NCBI RefSeq assembly: GCF_010093625.1
Contig: NW_022985366.1
Coordinates: forward strand, 746,401-810,400
Reading direction: 5' to 3'
Length of the DNA: 64,000 nt
DNA from: Macroventuria anomochaeta
Taxonomy: Eukaryota > Ascomycota > Dothideomycetes > Pleosporales > Didymellaceae
A program made the position numbers and the translations under genes. A model generated the notes under the pieces. It was not told the DNA's origin and ran no database searches. It saw only the letters and a program-made list of their open reading frames with translations. Below, one piece after another: positions 55,260-64,000 of this stretch (its first letter is position 1; each line of letters begins with the position of its first letter).

Positions 55260-57734
55260 CTAACAAAGCACAATGGATTCAAATTGCCGCTTCAGCTCTA
55301 CCCAGCGGCGGAGGTATATCCAACCGATGCTGTGCCTGAAGTGCAGCCCGCCTCTATTTCCCAGAACCATAATGTTGATGACAGGAGGCGTCATCAAAGG
55401 CACTCCGGTGCCATCTGGGTGAGGATACGCGACGTCAAATACGACCGAAGGGTCTTGTAGATCAGATATGCTTGACTGGATGAAACAGCATTCGTAGCTT
55501 GTTTGTGCCCCAACCGAGATAGCCATCACCTTGTAGGTCTCTGTATCGAACATGAGAGTCTTGTCTTGAGGCAGCGTCGGAGAGGGTCTACATATACCGA
55601 CAAGCCTGCCGCTCGGATCCACAATATTGAATAGGTTTGCCGTTCCTCCGTTGCAACTTCTGTGACGAGGGTGCCACATGAGTCTCACAATGCTTGTTTG
55701 CGCCCAGGTGCCCAAATAAACGACTGGGATGAGGCTGCACGGACGATCAAACAGAAGATCGGTTGCTGGCATCGCTTTCCAATACTGCGAATAAGTTGCC
55801 CAGCGCTCGTATATGATCCCAGACAGCTCTCTGATAGGTTTCCCTTGAAACTCGCCGAGCAAGTCCGACATTTCATTGTTTCCTGAGCATCCGTGCGCGG
55901 TGGCCAACGCCATATAATAGGAGGGCTGAACACGATCAGGAGATGCAATATAGTTATACCACTGGGAGATTGGCTCGTCTGGATCGTCAGAGCTAAGAAG
56001 AACCGAGTCGCTCGAATCAACAATCTCAATCGAAACTCCAGGAGTAGTTGACAGCAAAACCCATTTGACCAGGGAACCAAGGAAGCTTGAAACCATGTTC
56101 AGCTTACCAGTATTGGATGACCAGGTCCAAGACGGGATGTAGAAATCCGCATGACGTTGTCGTAAAGAAGATTTTTTGCCTGGTATATGATGCCATAGGA
56201 GCGCTGCATCGAAATCCTTCAGTGGTAAGTTGTAAATACTTGATTTCATATGGTTGGATGGTGCATATAGTGCACAAAGTATGCCGGTGAACGCGTTGTA
56301 GATGTCTGAGGAGTATGTCAACGATAGGCTGTTGTAGTTTGCTGAGTGTTTTACATAAGCCTGGAAAGGTTCGAGCTGGCCAGGAGCCCTCAAGAGCTCC
56401 GCCCTGCTGAAGCGATTGGTGATAGGAATATTAGCGGCTGTCCATCCTCCATTATCTTCGTTCGGGGTGTCTATTTCTGACACAACACCTGCCCTGCACA
56501 TCCAGAAGACTTGAGATGAGGTTATATATAACTTCCTCTCGCAAAGAAGCTTTTCTTGATAGGTCCAACCTCGGGTAGCCCATACCGAGGTTGTGACAGC
56601 GGACTCGAATGTAGGCAGGCAGGTGCGGATCTGGAGGTCGTTGAAGCGCTCAACAGCCGTAGGATAGTCTCGCAATTTCCCAATGCCCGGAAGTTCGTCA
56701 TTCATGCCGTTGCCATGCGCAATGATGACGGTAAAAACCGCCCGTGCGAAGATGGCTGTCATACCTGCGATCTGCTCTTCCTTTTCTTCAAAGTTGTCTT
56801 GTACAATACGGAGACGATCCACCCATATATACCTTTCGCCTAGGCCAAAACACGCTTGTATAGCATCTTCAATAGTGATTGGCATCCTTGCAGCACAGAG
56901 TCCGCCTTTGGCCCTCAGTTCTCGAATGGTTGACATGCTGGCTTTGTGACCAGACTCGTCCGGATCTTTTCCCCAAGTGTAACTTAGAGCCACGTACCGG
57001 CAACGCTCAACTTCAGGCTGGATGACTCGGCGATGTAGAACGTCGACCAATTGGAAGCCCTTAGGCAGGGCCATTCTTGATGAATTCAGCGCTGCAGATG
57101 AGCACTGCGAGTGTTGGATCTCGCAGCGTCTGATCCAAGACCGAATTGTCTTCCAGTCTATCAAGCTTGAAAGAAAGATTTGTGACGATGGGGGCCGGGG
57201 CATCGCATTATGCAGATTCAATATGGAGATGTACGTTTTGAGTGCTGGCATACACCGGCTGAAATCCGGGGCTGAACCGATCAGAAACATCGTCCCGAAG
57301 GTGGAGGCCAGCTCGCCTGATACTATGTATAAAGAAAACTCGATCGCGGGTGGCGGTACATGTTCAGGACGAAAAGCTTGGATGAATGTGTGTGCTGACA
57401 GAAGCAAAAGCCGATGAAAGCTGCAATGCTCAGTTGTCTTGATTGTGTCAAACGTGCCAAAGCGAACAGTCAGCGAGAAGGGTGTCTGATCCTGCCGACA
57501 GCAGATAAGATGCTCCAGTCGCAGATGGTCGCATTGCGCACAAAGGGTACCGTTATTGTCCCCAAGCGAGCAGTTGGTACATTCCGCATGGAAGCAACGA
57601 TGCAATCCTTGAAGTCTCAATGGAGGATACCGCGGGTCGTGGAACGCAGGATACGAGGTGAGGATTGTGACGCAGAATTGGCAGATGCGTGAGTGGCTAT
57701 GAGCGAGATCTTGTGATTCCATTGTCGAATCCAT
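55260..57734 (-). CDS. HET-domain protein (heterokaryon-incompatibility type)
   Basis: An uninterrupted 824-codon frame. HET-domain proteins mediate nonself recognition and programmed cell death after fusion of unlike hyphae. The N-terminal ~230 residues hold several Cys/His pairs (CQFC, CFHAECTNC, CAQCDH) that may bind zinc. The HET domain follows with RYVALSYTWG (246-255), MPITIEDAIQACFGLGERYIW, WVDRLRIVQD (304-313) and the hallmark ATRGWTYQEKLL (about 386-398). The WVD block normally reads WVDSLCIIQD; here Arg replaces Ser and Cys. The C-terminal ~400 residues are the usual variable part. The start MDSTMES is an ATG and the stop is at 55260. The target or trigger is unknown. Confidence 0.85.
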   Translation of the reverse strand: MDSTMESQDLAHSHSRICQFCVTILTSYPAFHDPRYPPLRLQGLHRCFHAECTNCSLGDNNGTLCAQCDHLRLEHLICCRQDQTPFSLTVRFGTFDTIKTTEHCSFHRLLLLSAHTFIQAFRPEHVPPPAIEFSLYIVSGELASTFGTMFLIGSAPDFSRCMPALKTYISILNLHNAMPRPPSSQIFLSSLIDWKTIRSWIRRCEIQHSQCSSAALNSSRMALPKGFQLVDVLHRRVIQPEVERCRYVALSYTWGKDPDESGHKASMSTIRELRAKGGLCAARMPITIEDAIQACFGLGERYIWVDRLRIVQDNFEEKEEQIAGMTAIFARAVFTVIIAHGNGMNDELPGIGKLRDYPTAVERFNDLQIRTCLPTFESAVTTSVWATRGWTYQEKLLCERKLYITSSQVFWMCRAGVVSEIDTPNEDNGGWTAANIPITNRFSRAELLRAPGQLEPFQAYVKHSANYNSLSLTYSSDIYNAFTGILCALYAPSNHMKSSIYNLPLKDFDAALLWHHIPGKKSSLRQRHADFYIPSWTWSSNTGKLNMVSSFLGSLVKWVLLSTTPGVSIEIVDSSDSVLLSSDDPDEPISQWYNYIASPDRVQPSYYMALATAHGCSGNNEMSDLLGEFQGKPIRELSGIIYERWATYSQYWKAMPATDLLFDRPCSLIPVVYLGTWAQTSIVRLMWHPRHRSCNGGTANLFNIVDPSGRLVGICRPSPTLPQDKTLMFDTETYKVMAISVGAQTSYECCFIQSSISDLQDPSVVFDVAYPHPDGTGVPLMTPPVINIMVLGNRGGLHFRHSIGWIYLRRWVELKRQFESIVLC

Positions 57735-58469
57735 CAGATGGAGAGTCCGTTCCGTCCTGTCAATGAGGTTGTACGGAGATCGGTAAAGGCCAGCAATGCA
57801 TTGTGTTTGGATGGGTATGCTTTGAGTTGGCCATCAGCGCCAGCCGCACTTGCGAGGTGTGACAGGTCATAAAAGGCAAAGCCAAACCTTATGTACCACC
57901 ATCCTCTACGAATAGCAACCACCTCGCTACACCGATGCAGGCAATTTCTTCAACATACTGCTGTAGTTTCGCACGCTCGCAAGACGCATTGACCGCAGAA
58001 GAGTTTGTAGGCTTCATATTCGTGAGAGATATAGCCGGCGCCATGACTGAAAGGAGCCCTTCTTTCCACCGCCAGAGCAGCCCGATTCAACCTCTCAACC
58101 GGGTTCTCATATCGGCTCCAACCACAATCAGGTGGTATCGCTGCAAATCGTGACTGACTATTCAGACATGAGAGGTGGTGGGTACGATGTCTGGAGGTGC
58201 AGGAGCGAGCGTGGATCGTATGCAGATGCTAAGGCGTTACGCGCCCCAAGACGCTCGTGACGAGCTTACACTACGGAATGCTCACGCGATGTCTAAATGC
58301 CGGTCTCCTGACTTGATTGCGCTTACTGTCAAAGTCATTGTTGTAAGAATGAGTGGTAGCCTATAAAGCTGCGGAAAGGAAAGAATAGTGACGTCTAGCG
58401 CTTTCCTTATCTTATCGCCCTCCCACAATTTCTCGAACTCCCCCACCACCAATAGACAGACACCATACA
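57735..58469. other. Intergenic region HET-ELP4
   Basis: No supported gene. It holds the divergent upstream regions of the HET gene and ELP4. Confidence 0.45.
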
Positions 58470-59718
58470 ATGGCCTTTCGCAAGCGCAATATCGCGCTCT
58501 CACGCGCCCCAGCAGACGGTGAAGCGTCTCCTACAGCCCCCTTGCCATCTGTAGGTCCTCCAGCGCCTACACCCACCGGTGTACGCCCTTCACCCATAGA
58601 TGGCCGCCACACTACCTCAACCGGCACGCCCTCGCTCGATGGCATTCTAGCAGGCCATGCCGGCTTGCCTTTAGGAAATTCGATTTTAATCGAAGAGAGT
58701 GGGACGACTGACTATGCAGGCGCACTACTGCGTTTCTACGCAGCAGAGGGCGTGGTACAGGGACACAAGGTGCATGTAGTAGGCATGGGTGAGGTATGGG
58801 GTCGCGAGCTGCCAGGGATATCAGAGGATAGGGGAGACGGGAAGAGGAGAGAAAGCAAGGAGCGGGCGGAGAAGATGAAGATCGCCTGGCGGTATGAGGG
58901 GTTGGGACAGTTTGAGAGTGCGAGAGGTGCGTGTTGTGTATCTAGTCCAATGCAATGCTATAGACTGGATTGTCTGACTGTGAGTGACAGGTCCACAGAA
59001 AGTGCAGGCTCAAGGCGAAAATGCGGAGGAGATGGTTTTTTGTCATACATTCGACCTCGCGAAAAGGCTCACGCTGCCTGTGGGGACGGCTATGAACTAT
59101 ATCACGATACCGCGAACGGCGCCCATGTCTACGTCGCCGTTCATGTCGATACTGCAGAACGTACAGCAGCAGCTCGCTTCGACGCCTACGCATACGATAC
59201 ACCGTCTCGTCATACCATCCCTCCTTTCGCCAGCACTCTATCCTCCCACGTCTTCGCATCCGAACTCCATACTCCAATTCCTGCACGCTCTCCGTGCATT
59301 ACTGCGGCAATATCCAACACGATTCACAGCCATCCTCACCCTACCGCTATCGCTATACCCTCGCTCCTCAGGCCTCGTGCGCTGGATGGAGATCCTCTCC
59401 GACAGTGTTCTCGAGTTGTCACCCTTCCCATACTCGCATGCGCAGATGCTCGCGCAGTCTGCTGGCACAACGAAAGACGAAGAGAAGCCACAGGGAATGT
59501 TCGCCGTACACAAGCTCCCTGTATATCATGAAAAGGGCGGTGGTGGTGGAGCGGAGGATCTGGGCGAGGACATGGCGTTCACACTGAGCCGGCGGAAGTT
59601 CGTAATCGCGAAATTCAGTCTACCACCGCTGGAAGGAGACACCGAGGCGCAGGAAGCTGCTGTACGTGAAGCGGCTGGTGGTAGTGCAATGCCGAAGAAG
59701 GCAGATCTCGAGTTTTAG
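58470..59718 (+). CDS. ELP4: Elongator complex protein 4
   Basis: CDS join(58470..58926, 58991..59718), 394 aa, with a 64 bp intron. Elp4 forms the Elp456 hexamer of Elongator, which modifies wobble uridines of tRNA. The fold is RecA-like. Visible blocks include TTSTGTPSLDGILAGHAGLPLGNSILIEESGTTDYAGALLRFYAAEG, with a degenerate P-loop as in the family. Then come KIAWRYEGLGQFESARG, EMVFCHTFDLAKRL, a serine/proline-rich central strand region, IHRLVIPSLLSPALYP and the C-terminal FTLSRRKFVIAKFSLPPLEGD. The N-terminal 40 residues are Pro/Thr-rich and disordered. Length matches yeast Elp4 (456 aa) less some insertions. It is convergent with the small TM gene, with only 14 bp between stops. Confidence 0.85.
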
Positions 59719-59732
59719 ATCGTTGTCGATGC

Positions 59733-59996
59733 TCAAAGTTCGTGAGGGAGGTCATCGTCTGAGCTGTCCTCACCCATCATATCTTCCATCTCGATCTGCT
59801 CCCAACCTGCGCTGCCAGCGCCCGAGCCGAGGCCTCGTGCGTAGCCGCGCCCATATGAGCCGTGTCGAGGATTGATGGACATGCCAGAAATTCGTGCGCG
59901 GAAGCCGTCGCCCATACAAGATGACAGCGCAAGGAATACGAGGAAGAAGATGAATGGGATGAAGAGTAGGAGTGACAATAGTACGAGGACGTTCAT
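59733..59996 (-). CDS. Single-TM mini-protein, unknown (87 aa)
   Basis: Starting at 59996 the ORF gives MNVLVLLSLLLFIPFIFFLVFLAL, one strong TM or signal-anchor helix. A short Gly/Arg/Ser-rich loop (GRGYARGLGSGAGSAGWEQ) and an acidic tail (EMEDMMGEDSSDDDLPHEL) follow. The upstream in-frame start at 60068 would add 24 residues ahead of the TM. I prefer 59996 because the helix then starts at once. It is convergent with ELP4 (14 bp between stop codons) and divergent from SSP120. The acidic tail ends near a His-Glu-Leu. I do not recognise the family. Confidence 0.5.
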   Translation of the reverse strand: MNVLVLLSLLLFIPFIFFLVFLALSSCMGDGFRARISGMSINPRHGSYGRGYARGLGSGAGSAGWEQIEMEDMMGEDSSDDDLPHEL

Positions 59997-60179
59997 GATG
60001 CCGCGTGGGAATAATACGTCGTAGTTGTAACAGACAAACACGAAGGTGGAGCGAAAGCATGTGGCCAACGCTGGACCCTTGTTTTCGTCGTCATCGCTCG
60101 GGAGCTAAAAGCCGAACCCCTATGGACGACATCTCAACTTTTGTAGAGCAACACTCAACAACACATACACACATTGACA

Positions 60180-60853
60180 ATGACAATGACACAATTACTC
60201 CAACTACCGCTGAGCGCATTGCTCTTGCTCACATGCGCGCTCACCACCTCAGCGCATGGCGGCGATCATTCGCAGGTTGTAGTCGCGCCAGACGCAGACT
60301 GGGCGACTCGACACATGGCCGGTACAGCTTGCAAAGCCTTACACACCTCACAAACACTAACAAGATTGCAGAGGAACACCATATCTCTGGCTACGACGCC
60401 ACAACTTTCTTCAACCTACACGACTACGACAGCACCGGCGTCTGGACCGCCCCAGACATCCGACGCACCTACGGCCTCTCCGACCCGTCCAGTGCTCATA
60501 TCTCCGAAACTAAGAAGCAAATGGTAGTCCAAACAGTCCTCGACATGTTTGACACCGACAAAAACGGCGAGATCAGCCTCTCCGAATTCCAAACAAAAGA
60601 CAGCCAAAACATCAAACTGCCCGACTTCGGCATGGGGCCTGGTCATCACGGCGATGACGAGTACGAGTATGAAATTCATCACTGGGAGAAGTATCACTCG
60701 GGTGATGATGTGAAGGAGGAGGATCTCACGCACCCAGAGGATATTGAGCATTTTAAGTTGCATGAGCAGAGGGAGCAACAGCAGGAAGAGTGGGAGAGGT
60801 TGGAGAAGGGGATTGTGGAGAAGAATATTCCGGCGAAGTATAGGCAGAACTAG
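60180..60853 (+). CDS. SSP120: EF-hand secretory-pathway protein Ssp120
   Basis: CDS join(60180..60321, 60372..60853), 207 aa, with a 50 bp intron that gives HMAEEHHISGYD. Ssp120 is an EF-hand protein of the early secretory pathway that works with Emp46/47 lectin receptors, and is broadly analogous to mammalian MCFD2. A signal peptide (MTMTQLLQLPLSALLLLTCALTTSA) is followed by a His/Asp-rich segment and two EF-hands, FNLHDYDSTGVWTAPDIRRTYGL and FDTDKNGEISLSEFQ (the second has the classic D-x-D-x-N-G-x-I loop). A Glu/Gln/His-rich C-terminal helix follows. I start at the first ATG (60180); an upstream TTG in the same frame was ignored. Confidence 0.85.
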
Positions 60854-61956
60854 AGGAAGAGCTATGAAGAGAATGGTGTTCCATAAGAGGGGGCGTTGCG
60901 ATGTCTGGGCTGGTTCTGGACATGTACAGTATGGCGTAACGAAGCGGCGACGACGAGACGAATATACGAGATTGAACGAGCAGCGCATTGAAGCAGTCAT
61001 CGAGGGGCCATTTACTACAATTGATCTTGCAGATCATCTTACACGGTCACCGGCAGCGCCGTGCAATTGGTTTCAAGAACAAAAAGCAGTTATTCTCGAG
61101 AGACACGAAAGAGAAAAGGGAGACCATTCCCACGGGTTGGCACTGCGCTTGGCAAGTGCTTCAAGATGCAAAAAACGATAAAAACATACAACAGCGGGTA
61201 TTCGCTAGTGGTCACCCACCTAACTACTAATCCGCCGATACGTTGCTTAAATAGGGCTGAGCGAACGGGAAGCCTTGTTCTCAACGTTCTATGGTCGTAT
61301 GTGGAAGAGACGGTTGACAATATGACTTCTATCACAGTAGTATTTGCGAAACGAGGATCAGTGTATTCATAAGATTCTCGCATCCAGACGACTCCTACAC
61401 TCTCACATGCGGCAAGCACTGACACTCCTCCATCAGCCACACTGCCTAGCATACATAACATCGTCTCCAGGTACACTTTACCTCCGCCTCCTCATTGGCA
61501 ACTGGATACACTATGTGATACTCAACCGAATCATACTTAAGTACTTCACGTCGAGCTTTTCTTGCGCTTAACTGCAACTTCCGGCTCTTGATCATCCCTT
61601 TGCGTGGTACCATGATTACATAGCAGGTGTGTATAGGATTCAGGTAAGAGTTGATCATTGTAAGGTCCATGCCCCAGAAGAGGATCATGGCACTGAGCTG
61701 ATCTCGAGAACGACTAGGGACTTTCGTTTGAGACTTTGCGTGCCCTGAAATAAACCGCTGTCATAACCACGAGCACAGATAGCTACACGAGAGCATACAC
61801 AATTCCGAGTCTGATGATTCGAGACCTTTTCGTAGTCCCCTACTCACCCGTCTCATAGTACTTCGCACCATTCACTCTTTTCTCACCCACCTGCGAACAC
61901 AGACGCGGGGGCAAATGGCCGCGGTGTTCATAGCTCTTGGCTCGTATAAAAAGTCT
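60854..61956. other. Intergenic region, no gene seen
   Basis: Downstream of SSP120 only short open frames occur on both strands. Nothing with recognisable domains was found. Confidence 0.4.
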
Positions 61957-62220
61957 TTATGCTCTCTCCTCACATTCGACTTCAGGAGTTGTAGAGAGCT
62001 TCTTGGTCTTGTGGTCATCGCACGACGGACAATCGCGATTGATCGTTTCGATATGTGCGAGCGCAACGACTACAACGTCGTCCTCAGTCATGGTGTCATC
62101 CGGAAGGAAGCATCCAAGCCAAGATCGCTCCTTAGGCGCAAGCAGTCCAAGTAAGGCAAACGACCTGTCCCTTGGATCTTTGTAGTTTGACTTGCGGTAG
62201 CTCAGGAGAAGCTCGCACAC
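61957..62220 (-). pseudogene. HET-protein fragment
   Basis: The minus-strand frame reads MCELLLSYRKSNYKDPRDRSFALLGLL, matching the DPRD...ALLGL element found after the HET domain in fungal HET proteins, then an acidic segment. About 87 codons survive before a stop. Neighbouring frames contain no HET core. Likely a relic of a second HET gene, unrelated in position to the intact one at 55.3-57.7 kb. Confidence 0.5.
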
Positions 62221-62955
62221 AGGTCATCTTACACCTCGTGTTACATTGCCAGGTCGATGCTCATTAGTGAATACTAAAAGCCACCATTTAAGGGCCTCTG
62301 CGAGGGCTGCAGCATGAACTGAAGCCTGCTGCGGTGAATGTGTGAAAGTGGTGACAAACACTGCGGTGCATAACAGTGGTACTGCTAGCGAATCAAAGTA
62401 GGGGCGGAGTATCAGCGGCGCCTTGTGCTCACTACCACTGTTCGACGACCTCGATGGTCTGCATAAGGAGCTCACGAGCTACCGCTGCACGTATCTTGCA
62501 CTCTATCTAGAATTCCTGTTCGGCCAACTATGTTAGAATTGGACCGTTCGATCAGGAATCAGTTTGAACTCACGCCCGATCTTGATCACGGGCTTCACAC
62601 CGCTATGACATGCTTTTACCATCCACTTGCACGGCGGTATTGTCCCAGCACTTCTTTTGCTTGTACATAGCATTTGTGATTCTGGTCGTGTTGCTTGTGA
62701 GGAACAGGATCGTGTTGTTCCCATCGTACGCTTGATTGCGATTTATTTACAATTGGGGATATATAATTCCTGCTATCCTTGTCAATCAGTCCCATATGCT
62801 TTGATCTTGAAGGCAGGGCTCACCTTTCTACGCTCCATATCGTACATACGCATCCGTTTCTTACGCGCTTCGCGCGCCCTTATCGCCTCCAGAATCGCGC
62901 AAGCCTATCATGGTCAGGCTTTGCAATGACTGGTCAGGTCGAGTTCTAGTGAAGT
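62221..62955. other. Intergenic region, no gene seen
   Basis: No supported coding sequence. Minus-strand frames near 62224-62475 may be more of the HET relic, but I cannot read family motifs in them. Confidence 0.35.
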
Positions 62956-63480
62956 TCACCAACCAAACAAGCCTCCATCACCAGCTCCACCCTTGCGTCC
63001 ACCTCTCCGCGCTTCTGTCAGTAACCACTCCCTCAAGAAGTCCTTGTTCTTCATCTCCTCCGGCCTCACCAGCCTCGTGTCAAACTGAGCTTCCTGCCTA
63101 CTGAATGCTAGCAGCGTCGGCATGCTCGTAATCCGATACGTAATCGGCAGATCCCCAATCAATGTTGAATCCATCTCGACCTCAACAAAACCCAATCCGC
63201 CTTCGCTCTCTCCAACTCTCTCCTCCTCAATAAGCTCTTTGACGAGAGGCTTGACGGCTTGACATGTTTGGCACCAACTCGCACTCCAAAATGTGATGAG
63301 AGAGCGGTTGTCGGCGGCGTTGAGCAGGGTCAGGGTGTGCAGGTCTTGCGGTTGGCGGACATTGTCGAAGAGGCGGTTTGTATGCGAGCGGTTTGAAGCT
63401 GAGGGGAAGAGGGAGAATGTGCGCCACTGCGGAATGGAGAGATGAAAGGTGCGCGCGGTTTTAGGGAGTAGTTGTGCCAT
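62956..63480 (-). CDS. Thioredoxin-fold protein, probably mitochondrial (174 aa)
   Basis: A single-exon frame from ATG to TGA. The N-terminus (MAQLLPKTARTFHLSIPQWRTFSLF) is basic and hydrophobic with no acidic residue, a likely mitochondrial presequence. The thioredoxin active site is WCQTC (Cys70-x-x-Cys73) in ITFWSASWCQTCQ. The cis-Pro site ITSMPTLLAF lies near residue 125. The C-terminus is Gly-rich (RRGGRKGGAGDGGLFGW), unusual for a thioredoxin. It matches a fungal family of small thioredoxin-like proteins rather than a classical cytosolic Trx (WCGPC). A redox role is inferred from the two Cys residues. An alternative is that the C-terminal Gly tail is the start of a missed 3' exon. Confidence 0.75.
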   Translation of the reverse strand: MAQLLPKTARTFHLSIPQWRTFSLFPSASNRSHTNRLFDNVRQPQDLHTLTLLNAADNRSLITFWSASWCQTCQAVKPLVKELIEEERVGESEGGLGFVEVEMDSTLIGDLPITYRITSMPTLLAFSRQEAQFDTRLVRPEEMKNKDFLREWLLTEARRGGRKGGAGDGGLFGW

Positions 63481-63679
63481 CCTTGGGTGTTGTTGGAGAG
63501 CAGATGGGAGGCTGGAGCTTGACGCTCGTAGTTCGAGATGGGAGACGCGACGGCGACGTCATCGCTTGCCGAGGCACTACCGAGGTGGGACACCGGATGA
63601 GCCGGGATGACCGGATGAGCCACCCCACCATCAAAACAATATCATTCACTCAACTTCAACATGCAATAACTCCACCACC
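63481..63679. other. Spacer before the transposase relic
   Basis: Upstream of the thioredoxin-fold gene; it may contain the 5' part of the transposon, but no terminal inverted repeat was recognised. Confidence 0.35.
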
Positions 63680-63975
63680 ATGGACCTGATTCAGGATGCA
63701 ATTAAAGAAACCAAATTGTGCGCACCAGGTGCATCTTTTTCATACCGCGCACTTGCCCAGAAATACAGATGCAGCCGTGCTACGCTGCAGCGCAAGCACA
63801 AAGGAAAATGCAGAGCTATGTAGGGGCTGCTCAACAACACATGAATCTCCACCCACAACAAGAGCTGGAGCTTGTACAATACATACAAGGGTTATCAAAC
63901 TATGGGCTTCCACCTACAAGGGCAATGATACTGTTGCAATTCGTGCCTGAAGCAAAGCTTGTAGACACTATTTGA
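63680..63975 (+). pseudogene. Pogo/Fot1-like transposase N-terminal relic
   Basis: From ATG at 63680 one frame gives MDLIQDAIKETK, then GASFSYRALAQKYRCSRATLQRKHKGK, the psq-type helix-turn-helix that starts fungal pogo/Fot1-family DDE transposases. Near an A4 tract (63805-63808) the frame must change to continue as HMNLHPQQELELVQYIQGLSNYGLPPTRAMIL, the next CENP-B-like HTH block of the same family, ending in TGA at 63975. The DDE catalytic domain would lie beyond the window or is lost. The frame break and early stop mark a dead copy. Confidence 0.75.
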
Positions 63976-64000
63976 TTGGTTCTCAGGGATGAGTGGAGGT

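Noticed and set aside
58927..58990. ELP4 intron read as coding continuation
   Set aside because: Continuing the frame gives an unrelated Arg/Cys-rich tail, whereas splicing rejoins GLGQFESARGPQKVQAQ in family order.
1..64000. CRISPR array or bacterial operon signals
   Set aside because: No spaced direct-repeat array is present; genes have spliceosomal introns and individual promoters, so the DNA is fungal.

Overview
The window is nuclear DNA of a filamentous ascomycete, most likely Dothideomycetes/Pleosporales. That placement is inferred from gene content and style: compact genes with 46-69 bp GT-AG introns, a fungal URA2-type pyrimidine gene, an HET protein, several F-box genes or relics, a STAND relic, and secreted GH7, GH11 and GH15 enzymes typical of plant-associated fungi. 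Exon joins were worked out by hand from reading frame, GT/AG boundaries and protein-family continuity.

Layout. 0-12 kb is housekeeping: CHM7 (cut by the left edge), GPN2, BUB3, an F-box relic, a GH15 glucoamylase and the vacuolar TRP channel YVC1. 12-16.8 kb is gene-poor, with a broken protein-kinase gene and a solo LTR that still has its target-site duplication. 16.8-25.5 kb holds URA2 (GATase-CPSase-ATCase), a VAMP7-type R-SNARE and POP5. 25.5-39.4 kb is a relic island: a broken F-box gene, an intact GH11 xylanase, two small Cys-rich ORFs, then a decayed group of class III aminotransferase, Zn2Cys6 regulator, membrane dipeptidase and Dal5-like permease, followed by a Cys-rich/basic protein and an orphan ORF. 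39.8-52 kb returns to intact genes: GH7 cellobiohydrolase, a low-complexity protein, SEC1, SUV3, KEI1 and an F-box protein. 52.7-55.1 kb is another graveyard (STAND, sugar transporter, cytochrome P450). 55.2-63.5 kb holds an intact HET protein, ELP4, a one-TM mini-protein, SSP120, an HET fragment and a mitochondrial-type thioredoxin-fold protein. A pogo/Fot1-like transposase relic lies at the right edge.

How the genes fit together. Several housekeeping genes serve membrane traffic (SEC1, the R-SNARE, SSP120, KEI1, CHM7). GH7, GH11 and GH15 are extracellular polysaccharide degraders, and GH11 and GH7 flank the decayed nitrogen/peptide-type cluster. The most notable points are that URA2 seems to lack the vestigial dihydroorotase domain normally kept in fungal CAD proteins, and that a whole putative catabolic cluster has decayed together. 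I did not find a convincing wholly new system.
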